Shown piece after piece: positions 46,201 through 58,755 of a stretch of DNA of 64,000 nucleotides (positions within the stretch are counted from its first letter, which is position 1; every line of letters begins with the position of its first letter). Origin of the DNA: Annona cherimola (taxonomy: Eukaryota > Streptophyta > Magnoliopsida > Magnoliales > Annonaceae); assembly GCA_030490835.1 (NCBI GenBank), contig CM059972.1, forward strand, positions 40,589,452 to 40,653,451. Reading direction: 5' to 3'. The notes under the pieces were generated by a model, which was given only the letters and a program-made list of their open reading frames with translations, had not been told where the DNA came from and did no database searches. The translations under genes were made by a program, and so were the position numbers.

Positions 46201-48550
46201 ATAGTCCATATGTTTTGAAATGATATTCGAAAAAGTTTTGATTTCCTTTAGATAAGGAAATATGTTGAAAATGTCTTGAAAAATATTTATACGGATATTG
46301 TTAAAATGAGATTTAAGGATGACCAACCTAATAAGTTGATTTTATAAAATAGTTTGATTTCGGGTTGCTAAAATGGTATGCAAAAGACTATGCAATCCCC
46401 TCTTTATGAAAAAAATGGTAAGATAGATATGTGGACAATAATTTAATTTTAGGGTGGTTGAGAAGGGGATGGTATAATTGCATAACTTTTGTGAGCAAAA
46501 GGGCCGTGAAATGGAAACCAAGAAAATGTTAGGAAAATACATGGTTTATTCTTGAAAATCCAAAAGTTTTGAAGTGCTTTTATCATAAGGGTTTTAAGAT
46601 GTACTGTGTTCTCAAACATTTCAAATGATTGTCAAAATATTTTACTCAAAATTCTTCTAAAAGAATTTAAGGAAGGTCATCTGAAAACTAGATTTCAAAT
46701 GACAACTTGTTTAAAGTGGGTGCGCTCGCTTTACAAGTTGACACGGACTGCGGTCTGTGATGTTATTTTTCAAAATAATTTTCAAAGATACAGACCTCGG
46801 TCTGTGATGTTTTTCAAGAATGGATGCGGACTGCGGTCTGTGATCCCGCTGTTTCAAGATGGTTTAAAAGGACACGGGCTACGGTCTGTGATACTTTAAA
46901 CCACACAGACTGCAGTCTATAATTAGGATGTATGGTGCATCAATACAAGGAATAGGTCGGTTGTAGAGCACGGTCGGAGATAGACCAGGGTCCACTCTAC
47001 ATGTGACCAAGTTGCTAAGGGATGACAGGAGGCCAGCGGCGCCCTCCCTGAGATGGGAGAAGATGTATGAACAGCCGCCTGACTAGCGTGCTGTTAAGGA
47101 TTGTCTTCTAAAAGTTAGAATGATCACTTGCTAAATGTCATTACCGGATGGGGAGAAATGCATTTGCATATGTTTTTCTTTTGAAAAGCCCGAAGATTGG
47201 GACATAAAAGCATTTTTACGAAAAGTTATACTAAAGGGATTTTTATGAAATGATTACCCTAAAAATAGGATGTTTTACACAAAAGTGTAAATAACAAGGA
47301 TGAAAGGAAATGTTTTCTATGCAAATGCTTTTATGAAAATAGATTATGTATTTTATATGCCTTGTTTGTTTATAAATAAGCCCCAAGACGGGAGTTTATG
47401 AAAAGGATTTATGTCAAACTTGGTTTTGGACATAAGAATGTCCATTTATAAAGTGCTTAAATGAAAAGGTGTTTATGAACATGAGAATGTCCAATGCCAA
47501 AGTATTTAAATGAAAAGTGTTTTAGGACATATGAATGTCCATTGCCAAAGAAAGTTATGTCAAAAATATTTTAGGACATTAGATGTCCCTTGGCTAAAGG
47601 AATTTATGATGAAAAATATTTTTCGACATAAAAATGTCCCTTGCCAAAAAAGGCTTATGTGAATGATATTTTGGGACATGAAAATGTCCTTCTCTAAAAA
47701 GAATTTATGAGAAAAATATTTTGGACATAAAACATCCACTGGCAAAAGATGGTTTTACGTAAATGTCTTGGAACATAGAAATGTTCACACAAGACCAAAG
47801 AAAGTTAATTAAAAAGGGTAAAACGTATATGTTTTGCCTTAACAAGCCTAGACGTGGCTTATAAATGATTTTAAGAATGAATGTTTATGAAAATGTTTTA
47901 GGATATATAATTGTCCTCATGAACAAATGAATTTTCCGATAATGTTATAGGACATATATATGTCCTCAGGTAAAAAGGTGTTCCAGATGTTTAAGGAAAT
48001 TTTTTAAAGGAAGTCTTGCCCTAAAAGATAAAATGCTTGCTTAGTTAGTTATCACTCACCTTTTGTTTTCCCAAACCTTAGACAGGTACCGGGAAACACA
48101 AGAGGTTGCAAACCTAAACAATGAAGGAAAGGTACGAGATGGTAGCCATGTGGGCTATAATAACTAGCCACGATGAATGGGATAGCATGATTTTAAAGTT
48201 CTAAGGTATGTGGATGTATATGTGAACTTATTTAGAGTTTTAAGTTCTATGTGAACCAATGATTGAATGTATTATGAAATGATAATGTCATAATTAAGAC
48301 AAGAAGTCCCTTATTGTAGAAGGGCAAGTTAAGATGCTATGATTGATAAATGAAATTTATTACAAGTGTATCGCTGCTTGTATGATAAATGATGTGGAAT
48401 GTAAAGAAATGAACGATGATAGATAAAAAAAAATTTGAAAGAGATCCAATTAAGAACCCGCCACGTGATCAGGGCAACAATTCTGATTCACATTTACCAA
48501 TCAATAAGGTCTTGAGGTAAGGATGTAACGTCTCAGGTTGGGGTGCCACA
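43261..48550 (+). repeat. Element D right LTR (5,290 bp), chimeric
   Basis: Bases 43261 to about 44755 match the left LTR with about 20 substitutions over 1.5 kb. At the motif GAACAGTAAC the match ends, and the remaining 3.8 kb instead resembles G1: compare 45420-45600 with the reverse of 9430-9640, and 46680-47160 with the reverse of 7980-8400. It ends GGGGTGCCACA. It contains a TATA box (44113), a mini-exon (45555-45601), a palindrome array (46741-46921), a hairpin (47044-47059) and an acceptor-exon-donor set (48082-48131). Tandem variants of a motif containing GGACATNNNAATGTCC recur at 47420-47970. Confidence 0.85.
46741..46921 (+). repeat. CAGAC/GTCTG palindrome array in element D right LTR
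   Basis: Five imperfect copies of a CAGACTGCGGTCTG-type palindrome lie 30-50 bp apart. They correspond to 8191-8360 in G1. Confidence 0.65.
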
Positions 48551-48835
48551 TATAGATTGGTAGAGTCACAAGATTTCTAATATGTGGGCTCAAGAGACCA
48601 CATTAGCATTTACATCACTCTTTACTGTTAACGAATAGAGTGCAATATTTTTAAATAATTAGTTTCCACTAACAATATAGTAAAGTTATTTGCATTACTA
48701 TTGATCCTGTACCTCGTGATTTGCATTCCTAAATACTCTATTATAAGATAGGACATAGTTGAATTGAAGCTTATCTATTTTTGCACTCATTCCAAATCAC
48801 CACACAATGTCGCCAATATCATGCTTGCAAAATAG
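48551..48835. other. No gene seen
   Basis: This is A+T-rich sequence between the right LTR of D and the first FAR1-like exon. It does not continue element B. If a MULE once lay here, its left terminal repeat might fall in this stretch, but I cannot recognise one. Confidence 0.5.
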
Positions 48836-51800
48836 ATGGTAGAATGTTGTCGTTTTGCATGTGTTGGCCTTATTTATGATATTTCAAGACATGTTGACGC
48901 TTCAGCTTTTGATACATTGAGCCCTGAGCAATTAAAAATGCCTACTGAGGTAGCTCTTAACGCTATTGTGGAAGAAGTTGCAAGTACTATGCCCATAGGC
49001 GTTGAGTGTGGTGACGTGGATCGACCATTTGTTGGACAAGAATTTATAAACACCCAAGATTTGGAACCTTAATTGTGGATGTGTCATTCTCATTTTTGTA
49101 AATTAGATTGTCGAGTTTTGTGCACTTATCAGGAAATGAGATATTCTTGGTGTATGCCCATGTATTCACGAGTGGAGATAAAACCTGTATAGATTATTCA
49201 AATGATTTTTTTGCCAGAAAATAAGCACAAATAACATGTGTCATTTTAAGCAATGGTTTGAGTGCGTAAACCTACCCCACGTATTACCAAGTAACCTATT
49301 TGGGATCTCAAACGTGGACTACTTGAATGTCATCCTGTTTTCTAGTTTTCCACTAAAAACATAGTGGTGTCTCCTAACCCCAAAAATGTCATTTTCTTTG
49401 TTGACACCAGTGGCTTGGGAACATATACATATTTCCGATAGTTCTTCTTTTGCAGGTGCTACACGAAATTGGTTCGGGTTTGAAGTTCTCTCCCTCTCTT
49501 TCATTTAGTCACGCATAGCCACATTCAATTAGTGAAATACAATTCTATGTGAGCCATTATTTATGCATGTGGAGGGGGACTTTCGCATTACGAGGCGTGA
49601 CCATTGCTTGTCCTTGTTGTTGCCGTGACAATAAGTTATGTTTATTAACTTTGGTTCATGTGCACCTAAATTATGTTTTTATTTTCATGCATCATGATTG
49701 CTAGTGTTTGTTAGTTCTATGTATGAAACATTTATTTGCGCGTTCAATATATCTTACTTGCTTAATATCATTCAACATATAAGTAAATCTTGGATTTTTT
49801 TATAAATGGACGAGTGGTTGAAGCCAAGAATGGATGAAACAATTTCCAAACTGAAAATAAAAACAGGGCGGTAGAAAAAGAGAAGATTAAGTGAAAATAA
49901 TATATTAGGAAGAAGAGATTTTACATACACTAGTTTATATAAATTTTCACACGAGTAGAAAATTGGACCTATCTATTATAAGCTCTTATTGGGTATAATT
50001 TAGTTTTTCAATACTAGATTTCCTCATACCGAATTTTCTTATCTTCAGATCTCTATTATTTTAATAAATACGACCATTCAAAAACATGACATTGGAGTTA
50101 GTTGATTGTAGGTAGTATATAATTATGCCTTAATGGTTTCATATCATTTTGCATGTGTTGGCCTTGTTTATGATGCTTTCCTTAATTGGCTGGTAAGGCT
50201 TCTAAGTAACAAGTGCACCTATAGCTCTGTCGAGGAATCTTCTAGGTAAAGATAATCCACACGAGACCTAAAGGCACTTGGATTCTCTCATAATAGATTT
50301 TCTTAACTTCAGATCTCTATTGTTTTAATAAATATGACAAATCAGAAAAATAGTATTGGAGTTAGTTGACTCTAGGTTGTATACAATTATGCCTTAATGG
50401 TTTATATCATTTTGCATGTGTTGGCCTTGTTTATGATATTTCAAAACATGTTGATGTTTAAGCTTTCGATCCAATGAGCCTTGATCAATTAAAAATGGAA
50501 ACGAAGGTAGCTCACGACACTTGTGTGGAAGAAGTTGCAAGTACTATGCCCACAGGCGAATTGTCTGGTAACGTGGAGCGACCATTTGTTGGACAAGAAT
50601 TTAAAAATGAACTGAAGCATGTGAATTCTACAAGGGCTACGCAAATTCCATTGGTTTTAGTGTCAAGCTCAAACAAGTTCATAGACTATTACTTGGAGGC
50701 GCATGACATGCTCTTGTGAAGGCATGCATACATCAAACACAAATGATGAAGAAAGTGTTGTACGACAAAGAAGATTAAAAGAAAAAGAGTTTCCATCCAG
50801 TGCAACTGCATGATTCGATTGGAGATTTCAAGGAAGCATGAAGGGCAATGGGTGTTTACCCGTTTCCTGGACAACCACAATCACCAACTTGTGGATAAAG
50901 CATATAGCCACATCGCTTGAAAATGCATCGGAAAATTGATGACGAATTTGTCATAATTTTGAAAGCATGTAATGAAGTTGGCTTGGTCCTTCGGTTGCTT
51001 ATAATCTTGTCAGAGAGTCAGGCAATGATTCTGGCATTTGCTTCACTCATCAAGAGGTTCAAAATTTCAATTCAAGATCTCATAGTCATCTACTGTCCCA
51101 AGATGCAAATCTTGCAATAGATCACCTCTAAAAAACGCATGATGCCAATCTAGACGTGTACTTCGCAGTTCGCAAGGATAACGAGGGTGCTCTGAAATCA
51201 TTATTTTGGTTTGATGATTGGTCGAGCTAGATTTCAAAGCATTCAGAGATATTTTATGTTTTGATGTTACATACAAAACCAACAAATACAACATACCCTT
51301 TGCACCATTCATTGAAATAAATCACCACAAACAAATCATTATTTTTGGCTGCGATTTGGTAGTAGATGAGACGATTGATTCCTTTATATGGCTTTTCCAG
51401 CTTTTCAAAGATGCAATGTCTGGACAGATGCCATTATTCATCATTACTGACCAAGATGCAGCAATTGAAGTCGTTGTAGAGCAAGTATTTCCAATCTCCA
51501 TCCATAAGTACTGTCTATGGCATATTATGAGGAAAGTTCCAGAGAAATTAGGAAGAAGGGATAACTAGATAGATGAATTCCATGAAGCCTTCAATCGAGT
51601 AGTCTACAATGATGTCAGCCTATAGGATTTCGAAGCACAATGGACTAGCATCCTGGAGGAACATGGTTTGTTGGATCACGAGTGGTTGCAACTATTATAC
51701 AGCAAATGAGCGAAGTGAGTACCGGTGTTTCACAAACATTATAGATTAACGGAATGTGCATAAATCATCACAGTGAAGGTTTTCATTCATGTTTGGATCA

Positions 51801-52623
51801 TTATGTCACCCGAAAGACAAGTTTTCTTGAATTTATGAATCACATTGCGCGGGCAATAAGTGGACAGCGTGAGGATGAAATGGATGCGGATAAACATACT
51901 TCGCTAGCTGTTTTACAAAGGAAAACCTCATTCCACATTGAGGAAGTCTTCTTCGATGCTTACACTCATTGCAACTTCTCAAATATTCAGCAAGAAATAT
52001 GGGAGAGTAATGCATTCAAAGTTGAACTAATCGATGCTGACGGAGAAAACACAATATTCTATATTATAAAAACAAACGATGTTCAAGCATCATGAGTAGT
52101 TCAGTTCAATTGTGTGAAGAATTATGGAAGATGTAGTTGTATGTAGTTCTAATCTATTGGAATAATCTGCAGGCATTTATTTGCGGTGTTCTGGGAATTA
52201 AAAATGATCAAGGTCCCTGAATTCTTCATACTAAAATGGATGTCGCGCACTCCTCGTGGAGGTCTTCAATGGGAATCTTCTTAGTTCATAGCCTCGCCAA
52301 AGCACAGATAGGATGACCTTTTAACCATATGGAACTCAACTAATGCTATCACTATTACACATCGTCGTCTTTTGTATCACGCAATAGAGGGTAGCTTGAG
52401 GCTGTTGTGTGAACTAAATGAACTTCGAAAGATCATATGCACTGAAGTTAGTGACCCAAAAGCGACATCGCCAAAGCCAAATCAAGAAGACGATATAGGA
52501 ATTATTAGAAACAACCCCCATGTGTCATCTAGTCATGGATGTCCTAAACAGGGTAAAAAAGGACAAAGAAAGAGAAAAATATTCGATCTGAGTAGAATGA
52601 CATGTTCTACTATGGATATATGA
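48836..52623 (+). pseudogene. FAR1/FHY3-like (FRS) gene or MULE transposase, decayed
   Basis: Two N-terminal copies contain the motif RPFVGQEF (48836-49072 and 50413-50719). A FAR1-type DNA-binding end is readable at about 50808-50905 (GQWVFTRFLDNHNHQLVD). The MULE transposase core lies at 51218-51569 (FDVTYKTNKYNIPFAPF, then ITDQDAAI) with Asp at 51263 and Asp at 51449. The Glu region SEGFHSCLDHYVTRKTS is near 51772. A SWIM-like zinc finger remnant with CSC and CRH is at about 52130-52180, and the usual FRS tail (YHAIEGSLRLLCEL) is near 52370. Stops at 51567, 51624, 52093 and elsewhere show it is dead. FRS genes are transcription factors derived from MULE transposases; whether this was a gene or a transposase is undecided. 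Confidence 0.8.
50022..50440 (+). repeat. Direct duplication upstream of FAR1-like exon
   Basis: About 160 bp at 50022-50180 recur at 50285-50440. Shared markers are TTCAGATCTCTATT, TTGGAGTTAGTTGA and TGCATGTGTTGGCCTTG. The second copy runs into the N-terminal exon; the first copy diverges after it. The repeated exon start is also the one at 48856. Confidence 0.65.
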
Positions 52624-52928
52624 AGATCCACAGTCGCATATGAATTATGTATTATCTTTCGTGCCTTTTTTATATAAGAATGTCATGTTTGTTTGTTATG
52701 TGAGCATAATGTAAAACGGCCGTAAGACTTGTCAATGTTTCTAATATCATGTGATTGACGTATTCATAAAAAATTTTCAAATGTGTACTTTTACCATTTG
52801 TTATTTCTGCCTCTCATATAATATCTTGTTATTTCTTTGGATGTGATATTGTTACAATTTGTTACTTTTACAATTCTTGCTCTCAATACTTTTTAGATGT
52901 GTATTTTTAAGAACTGACCATCATTGAC
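52624..52928. other. No gene seen
   Basis: This is A+T-rich sequence between the FAR1-like tail and the next coding remnant. It may be the intergenic or intron sequence of a decayed MULE. Confidence 0.4.
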
Positions 52929-55900
52929 ATGTATTTTTTTCCACAGTTGGGTCCGATGGATGTAGACGATGTGGAGAAGTTGCAAGAGCCTCAAATGGAT
53001 AGTGCTCCTCAATCTGTTTATTCCCCCCATGCTGAGACTTCCACCACATCCCGAAAACGTAGAAGCCCAGGAAACCCCATCAAAAAAGTAAAAGAGCAAT
53101 CAGTGTGTGCTGTGCAGAAGTTTATGGAGTACTGTAGTACATTGAGTGCGGACCAATGATAAGCCGTGTTTGATACGGGGTTTGGAGGTTTGCTATCAAT
53201 GAAAATACGTTCTCTACACCTTAAACTCATTAAGTGGCTAGTACAACAATGGGATGAGGGCGATGAAGCCTTCCACATCGCAGGCAAGCAGATGGAGTTT
53301 ACAGCACGTGATGCTAATCTCATTCTAGAGCTTTCAATTGGAGGTCATAGTGTCATGCCAGTGTTGAAAGAACGTAGCATGGATCAGCTACGCAGTCATT
53401 TAAAATTGGGTAAAGGAAATAATGTTCTTTCTTCAGAGGTTTATAAGAACCTGGTGGTCGGTGGTGAGGATGAGAAATGACGCCAATCATTCGCACTATA
53501 TGTGCTCTCCACTATATTGTGTCCAACGTCAATTGGGAAAAATGTAAGATCTTTACCTATAACATGTACTTGATATTTAAAGGATTAGAGATTTTGATTG
53601 TGCTACGCATGTGGTAGACATGTGTAAAAAGTCATTCTCATTGTATCATACGAAGAGATGAAAGTTAATTAGAGGTTGCACGGTCTTAGCTCAGGTAATG
53701 AGTTCGTTTATTATATATCACATTAACTCTAATCTTATGTTTAACGAATATCTTATTTTATGCAGATTTGGTTCCTGGAGAACATGCAAAACAGTGTTGT
53801 GGATCTCTCTAAGCTGCATCTTAGTGTATCGCTGATTAAGAACCGAACCTCTCAAAACTGCTTGAGATTGGACGGTATATGGGACAAGATAGACAATGAA
53901 AAAATGCAGGTACCTCTTCTTATTAATACTTGCAATCAGGATGACCTTAAGTACTTGTCTAATGTACTTCTTATTGCTTTGTAGTTCCATAGGACAATTT
54001 ATGGTGATGTTGAGGAGATCCGTGGTGGGCCAGTATAGGAAGTCGTACTACTGGACCCTCATGGTCACACTGCATCTTCTAATCTATAAATATGGACCAT
54101 CTAGATAGTAAGAGGCAAGCAAGCCCACATGTCATGGCAGAAGGCATTGCTATCACTGAAGTGGAGAAGTTAACCAAGGAGAACGAAGCCCTTCCTGCCG
54201 AATTGCGGGTAATTTAAATGTTCTACCACTGATGTAGAAAAGTTCCTCTCAACCTATTGTTGATACTAATATGATTAGCAACCTACAAATCAAGTCAACC
54301 TCATGCGCAGTCTATTATGGCTTTGTTCTTTTTATTAGGAATTAAGCCAAATGTTGAAAGAGGCACAATTCGTAAATAAATCATTAGAATCACAAATTCA
54401 AGTACATCATTTTTTTTATATATACCTACATTATTCATAAATGCTCCATCTACTTGAATTGTAATTTGTGGAACTAATTATCATATAGGCTCTCGAAGGT
54501 ACGCTTCAAAAAATGGAGCGTAGGGAGATGCATGGTGCCACCCATGAGAATATAACAGATTTGACGGTAATGTATAGTAGTATTCTGATTTCAATAACCA
54601 TTTTCTTCATTTGCATCAAGTACAAATTACAATGATATTTTCAAATCAAATAACAGGTTGGTGCAAAGGTCCTAAGTTGAATTCGGTGAATGTACAAGCT
54701 AGCTTTGAACCAACGAAATCGACTAGATGCGTTCAGGAAGATATTCCTGCATACGATGCTGCAGCGCAAGTTGTAGAACCCACGGATATTATCGCTACGG
54801 TCTGGTGAGAGACTAGAAATATAAAGATCTCTAGAGTATTAAAGTTACCTTACGAAACAACGGCTAAGAGGAGGAAGCCAATTTCACTTAGAAGACATAC
54901 TCGATTGTTAGTGGCTGCTTCTAAAGCTAAAGCAGTTGGGAATTAGATTTTCTTAGTTGTTGCCTTTATGGTTTCCATGCCTGCACATTGTACTTGCATG
55001 CTATTTATTCTCTGTACTGTGAGTTTGGATGCTAAATTTATTTTTTCTTTATGTGGAATTACTGTATATGTGTACCATTTGTTAAGTAAATATACACTTG
55101 TGGTATTTTTCTTACATATCATAGAATCCAGGAAAATGTTGGAACCGACAAGATGTGAAATTTGAATGGAGGCGACTAACAGACATTGAAGACAACATTG
55201 TGAACTTCGCATCTTGTAGATCCCTACCGAAAGAGTGAGTTGTTTTACTCAATCCTTTCTCAAAGATGAGTATGTTTTGTAATTTACACAGCAATACATT
55301 GCTAATGTATTAGATTTCATAATATGTTGCACTGACTTCAGTGTTTTTCCATACAATGAAATTCTATTCTAATGCGAAGGCATGACATTGACAAGAGAGC
55401 TGTTCTTATCACTTACTCCAGAGGAGAAAGTGCAAGCTCCTGTAAGTAGACATAGGTAAAGTCTCTTCCTCAATCGCGCTGAATATACGGGCATTAGCCA
55501 GTCATCTCTTTTTTGATATGCAGATCGTAGACACACTGACAATGTTGTACAACATGCAATAGCTACATATAACAACTGATGTGATAAGATTTTACTTTGA
55601 TTCCATATTTTCAGTAAATCATTTTAGATTATGTCATTATCCGTGAACAGATTCGCATTGGTTGGCCTGCTCTAATTTTATTGTTTTTTCTGTGTTATGT
55701 AGCTATATTTCATGCGCGATCCGGTCGCTCTAAATTATATATATGATCCCAAATGGATAAAATGTCATGTGGGTGATGTAGGATGGGTAAAATATTTCTT
55801 AATTTTGATTGGATTGGTACGTGAATATGTTTCTTTTAGACCTTGAAAGTTTCCTAACGATATCCTTTCCACATTGATACAAATTTTTGTGCCAATATGC

Positions 55901-56350
55901 AAAGGCGATCATTAGTTTGCTTGTGATTTTGACACCATTTTCGAAGAAATATTTTTGTTAGACTCCATGTCAATGAGTGGAGAGCATAGGATGAAGATGA
56001 TTAAGACTGAAGTGGTAGGTATAGTGTAGTCACACATACACCATTTATATTTTGAATGCATAATAAATTTTTTATTCGATGTAAACATATCCAGGCATCC
56101 GCAATCAAGGAATATTATCGCTATGTCGGTGAACCGAAGGCAGTGTCATCGTGGGATGTTAAGCATGTAAATGGATTGCCATACTAAATTAATGGGTTTG
56201 GTGAACTTATTGTTAATGCATGTACTAACATTCAGTGTTTCTGGCTACTCATAACATTATATGCTTTAATTACATGACAGGGTCGACTGTGGTGTGCATA
56301 TGTTATGCAACATGTTTTCATTTATACCTGAAAAGACTCCAAAATACAGA
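52929..56350 (+). pseudogene. Plant-mobile-domain/Ulp1-type cysteine protease gene, decayed exons
   Basis: The first exon (52950-53158) is charged with a basic patch (SRKRRSPG). After a stop, 53166-53480 carries FGGLLSMKIRSLHLKLIKWL and FTARDANLILELSIGG, like the N-terminal domain that precedes Ulp1 in plant transposon proteins. Short coiled-coil exons lie near 54130-54570. The C-terminal protease of C48 type is recognisable: His at 55910-55912, followed by TAG where Trp is expected; LLDS with Asp at 55961; and DCGVHML with Cys at 56288. Such proteases cleave SUMO-like proteins. Exons are separated by likely introns and broken by stops, so no protein is expected. Confidence 0.65.
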
Positions 56351-56480
56351 TCTGTACGTTTTTATTTTATCTGAGTATCGAATGTTGCAATGTAAAATGG
56401 CTTACATTGATGTAATCACCATACACATTGTAGGGACAGATTACCGAATGACGACGACATTTTGCGTCGTTTATAATTAA

Positions 56481-57499
56481 CAACAGTCTAAATGAGAGTT
56501 TGAAGCATGTACAACATCAAGCATTCAAAGAATCACACATTCTGAAATTATGACTAGGACGCATTGTACAACATTTTCTGAAGGTGTGCACCAGAAACGA
56601 TAATTGATATTAGCGGGGTTTGGTAACATCTCTTGTATCATTTTTGTATAGTTGATTCCACTTGGATTGTCCACATTTTTTTTGGAACAATCGACATCCT
56701 GATACAATATTCCTTTAATGACGATGTTTTCAAGAACCAGTGTGCATGAACCATACAGGCAACTACATTATGTTATGTAAGCCATGAATATTATGCATTT
56801 TGTAAAATGACAATTTCACTGTAAATTAGGATTTAAGAGAGTTGAACAAGGTCTATGACATATTTTGCATATAATGGTGAAAATGCTTAATATTCCAAAG
56901 TAGCAAGTCTTTCCTTAAACATGTGTGAAAAAGTAGGATTAAAGGGATATATATCCATTTCATCTAAGCATATCAATCCCATACTAACAAGAATGACCAA
57001 AAAATAACTGGTCGTTATCTGAACAATAAGGGTGCATAATATAATTCCTTCATTTGTAGCTCTTTGGTAAACTAATCTGTCGCGTGATGATAGTTGTCAT
57101 GGGCCAGCATATTAAATCTATCATTGAGAATTTTGCATGTAATATGCTTCTTATAGCTTGCAGTGATTATCTATGTAACAATAAGCCACAAAGTGTATGG
57201 GACACAATAGAAAGGCGTTGAGGTTATAATGCGTGATTTTCATGGTTTACAGAGATGGGTCGATATACCTTATTGAACTTGACTGAAGTTGGCCCAGTGT
57301 AATGCTCTATAATAGTAATAATATCTACTCCAGAGTCCTCTTTGCAATGCACAAACACATTTGCCACATCAGCCTACCAATATTGATTCAAAGGAATGCA
57401 ATACCATAATAGCCATACCTTGTATTTATGATATCAACAGTATTACGGACGATACCAAATGTATATGCATCTCGAACTTCATTGTCCACATCAAATATT
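56481..57499. other. No gene seen
   Basis: This is A+T-rich sequence with only short ORFs that I do not recognise on either strand. It may be intron or flank of the decayed genes on both sides. Confidence 0.4.
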
Positions 57500-58755
57500 T
57501 TTTTAACATACTAAGCTATACGGTGAAGAAGATTTTGAATGGTTACTGACATGTGTTCGATAATATTAATTTGTGAATGTAGCACCCCTCTCGTAAGACT
57601 TACCACTTACTGGTAAGTTGCCATAAATCTGGTGGACTTATCTTCTTCACAGACGTCAATATAGTGGATTTCACATAGTATCATATCAACCGCATATGCA
57701 AACCAGGTTCCATCATGATATTAATTGGTATAAACATCTGTAGATAAGACTAAAGAACAATCAATGTACGTAGCAGTGTCAAAGTTGTCAACCAATGTTG
57801 GTGCAATGGAGTATTCAATTACCCATTCTGCATCACGGACACAATATTTAAGCATATCCACTGACCATTATCGTCTAGCTTCCCTAGTAACAATCTCCTC
57901 TGCATAGGATGGAGATGAAATAGTGGTGTTCTTTAATAGTCTTACATTATTAATGTATGCTAGGGGAACAGTATGGGTTAATGTACTAACCCCGAAAAAC
58001 GATGAGAAATAATGACGTCGTACTCCAGATATTACCTCTCGTTGGTGGAAATTTTGAATAATGGTATATGCATCAATAGTCTTTCACCATTCAATGAAAG
58101 ATGGTTACTAATTAATTATGACTATGTTATTTCATACTCAACAAATAAAAACAAAATTATTATGCTTATCAAAAGCATACTCATGAGTTGCTTACACTGG
58201 GCTTGATATTACCATTACTTGCAAAACATTCCATATTTTTCTGGGTAACATGAGTCATTTGTAGCTGAAAAACTCTTGCCCTGGATTTAAAATCGGCCAG
58301 TAATAAGATGAAAACATATCACGAAAAGGATGACCGAATAAATGAAATCAACATTGCAAGCCATTCTCAAGATGAATGCATACTCAGTGTCCAATTTCGG
58401 GTCTCCCAATACCCGCTCAAGCACTAACATCTTCTCTACTGTTACATAGGCAAGGTTCATCTTCGTCTAACATCGATGTCTAAATTGGTTTAGGTCTTGC
58501 GAAATGTCGTTAATAGTGAGAGCATGATTTTGTCTCATTTATATTTATCAATTTAAACACTTGATAAGGTTTAACAAGGCATGCCTTTCCTCTGTGCATC
58601 AACGGTGCGAGCCATGAAGTCCTTTGACCCAGCCAAGTGTATATCATTAGAGGCTTCTTCCTACCTTCGTTCAAGCCCCACGCATAGACCATTTCAAACG
58701 AATCATCCGGTTTCATGACAACAACATGGTTTCCTGCTTGACCAATGCCACAAGT
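57500..58755 (-). pseudogene. Unidentified decayed coding remnant
   Basis: On the minus strand several adjoining stretches read like protein with good amino-acid composition. One is 58755-58510 (GNHVVVMKPDDSFEMVY, then WLGQRTSWLAPLMHRGKA). Another is about 57900-57620 (DMLKYCVRDAEWVIEYS, then DGTWFAYAVDMILCEI). Stops break them. I do not recognise the family. Exon borders and start are unknown. Confidence 0.35.

Larger units (their letters stand above)
37838..48550 (+). mobile_element. Gypsy-type gag-only element D with giant, unequal LTRs
   Basis: It consists of LTR (37838-41398), Met-tRNA primer site, gag only, polypurine tract and LTR (43261-48550). The internal region is just 1,862 bp and has no protease, RT or integrase, so it would depend on proteins of another element. 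This is the layout described for plant TR-GAG elements. The Gag resembles chromovirus (Del/Tekay-like) Gag. The flanks CTCTC and TATAG do not match, and the right LTR is chimeric, so the present right end probably came from a second insertion. Confidence 0.85.

Noticed and set aside
47420..47970. GGACAT/ATGTCC repeats as a hairpin array of special interest
   Set aside because: The repeats are real but irregular in spacing and confined to one LTR in this window, so there is no comparison to show conservation.
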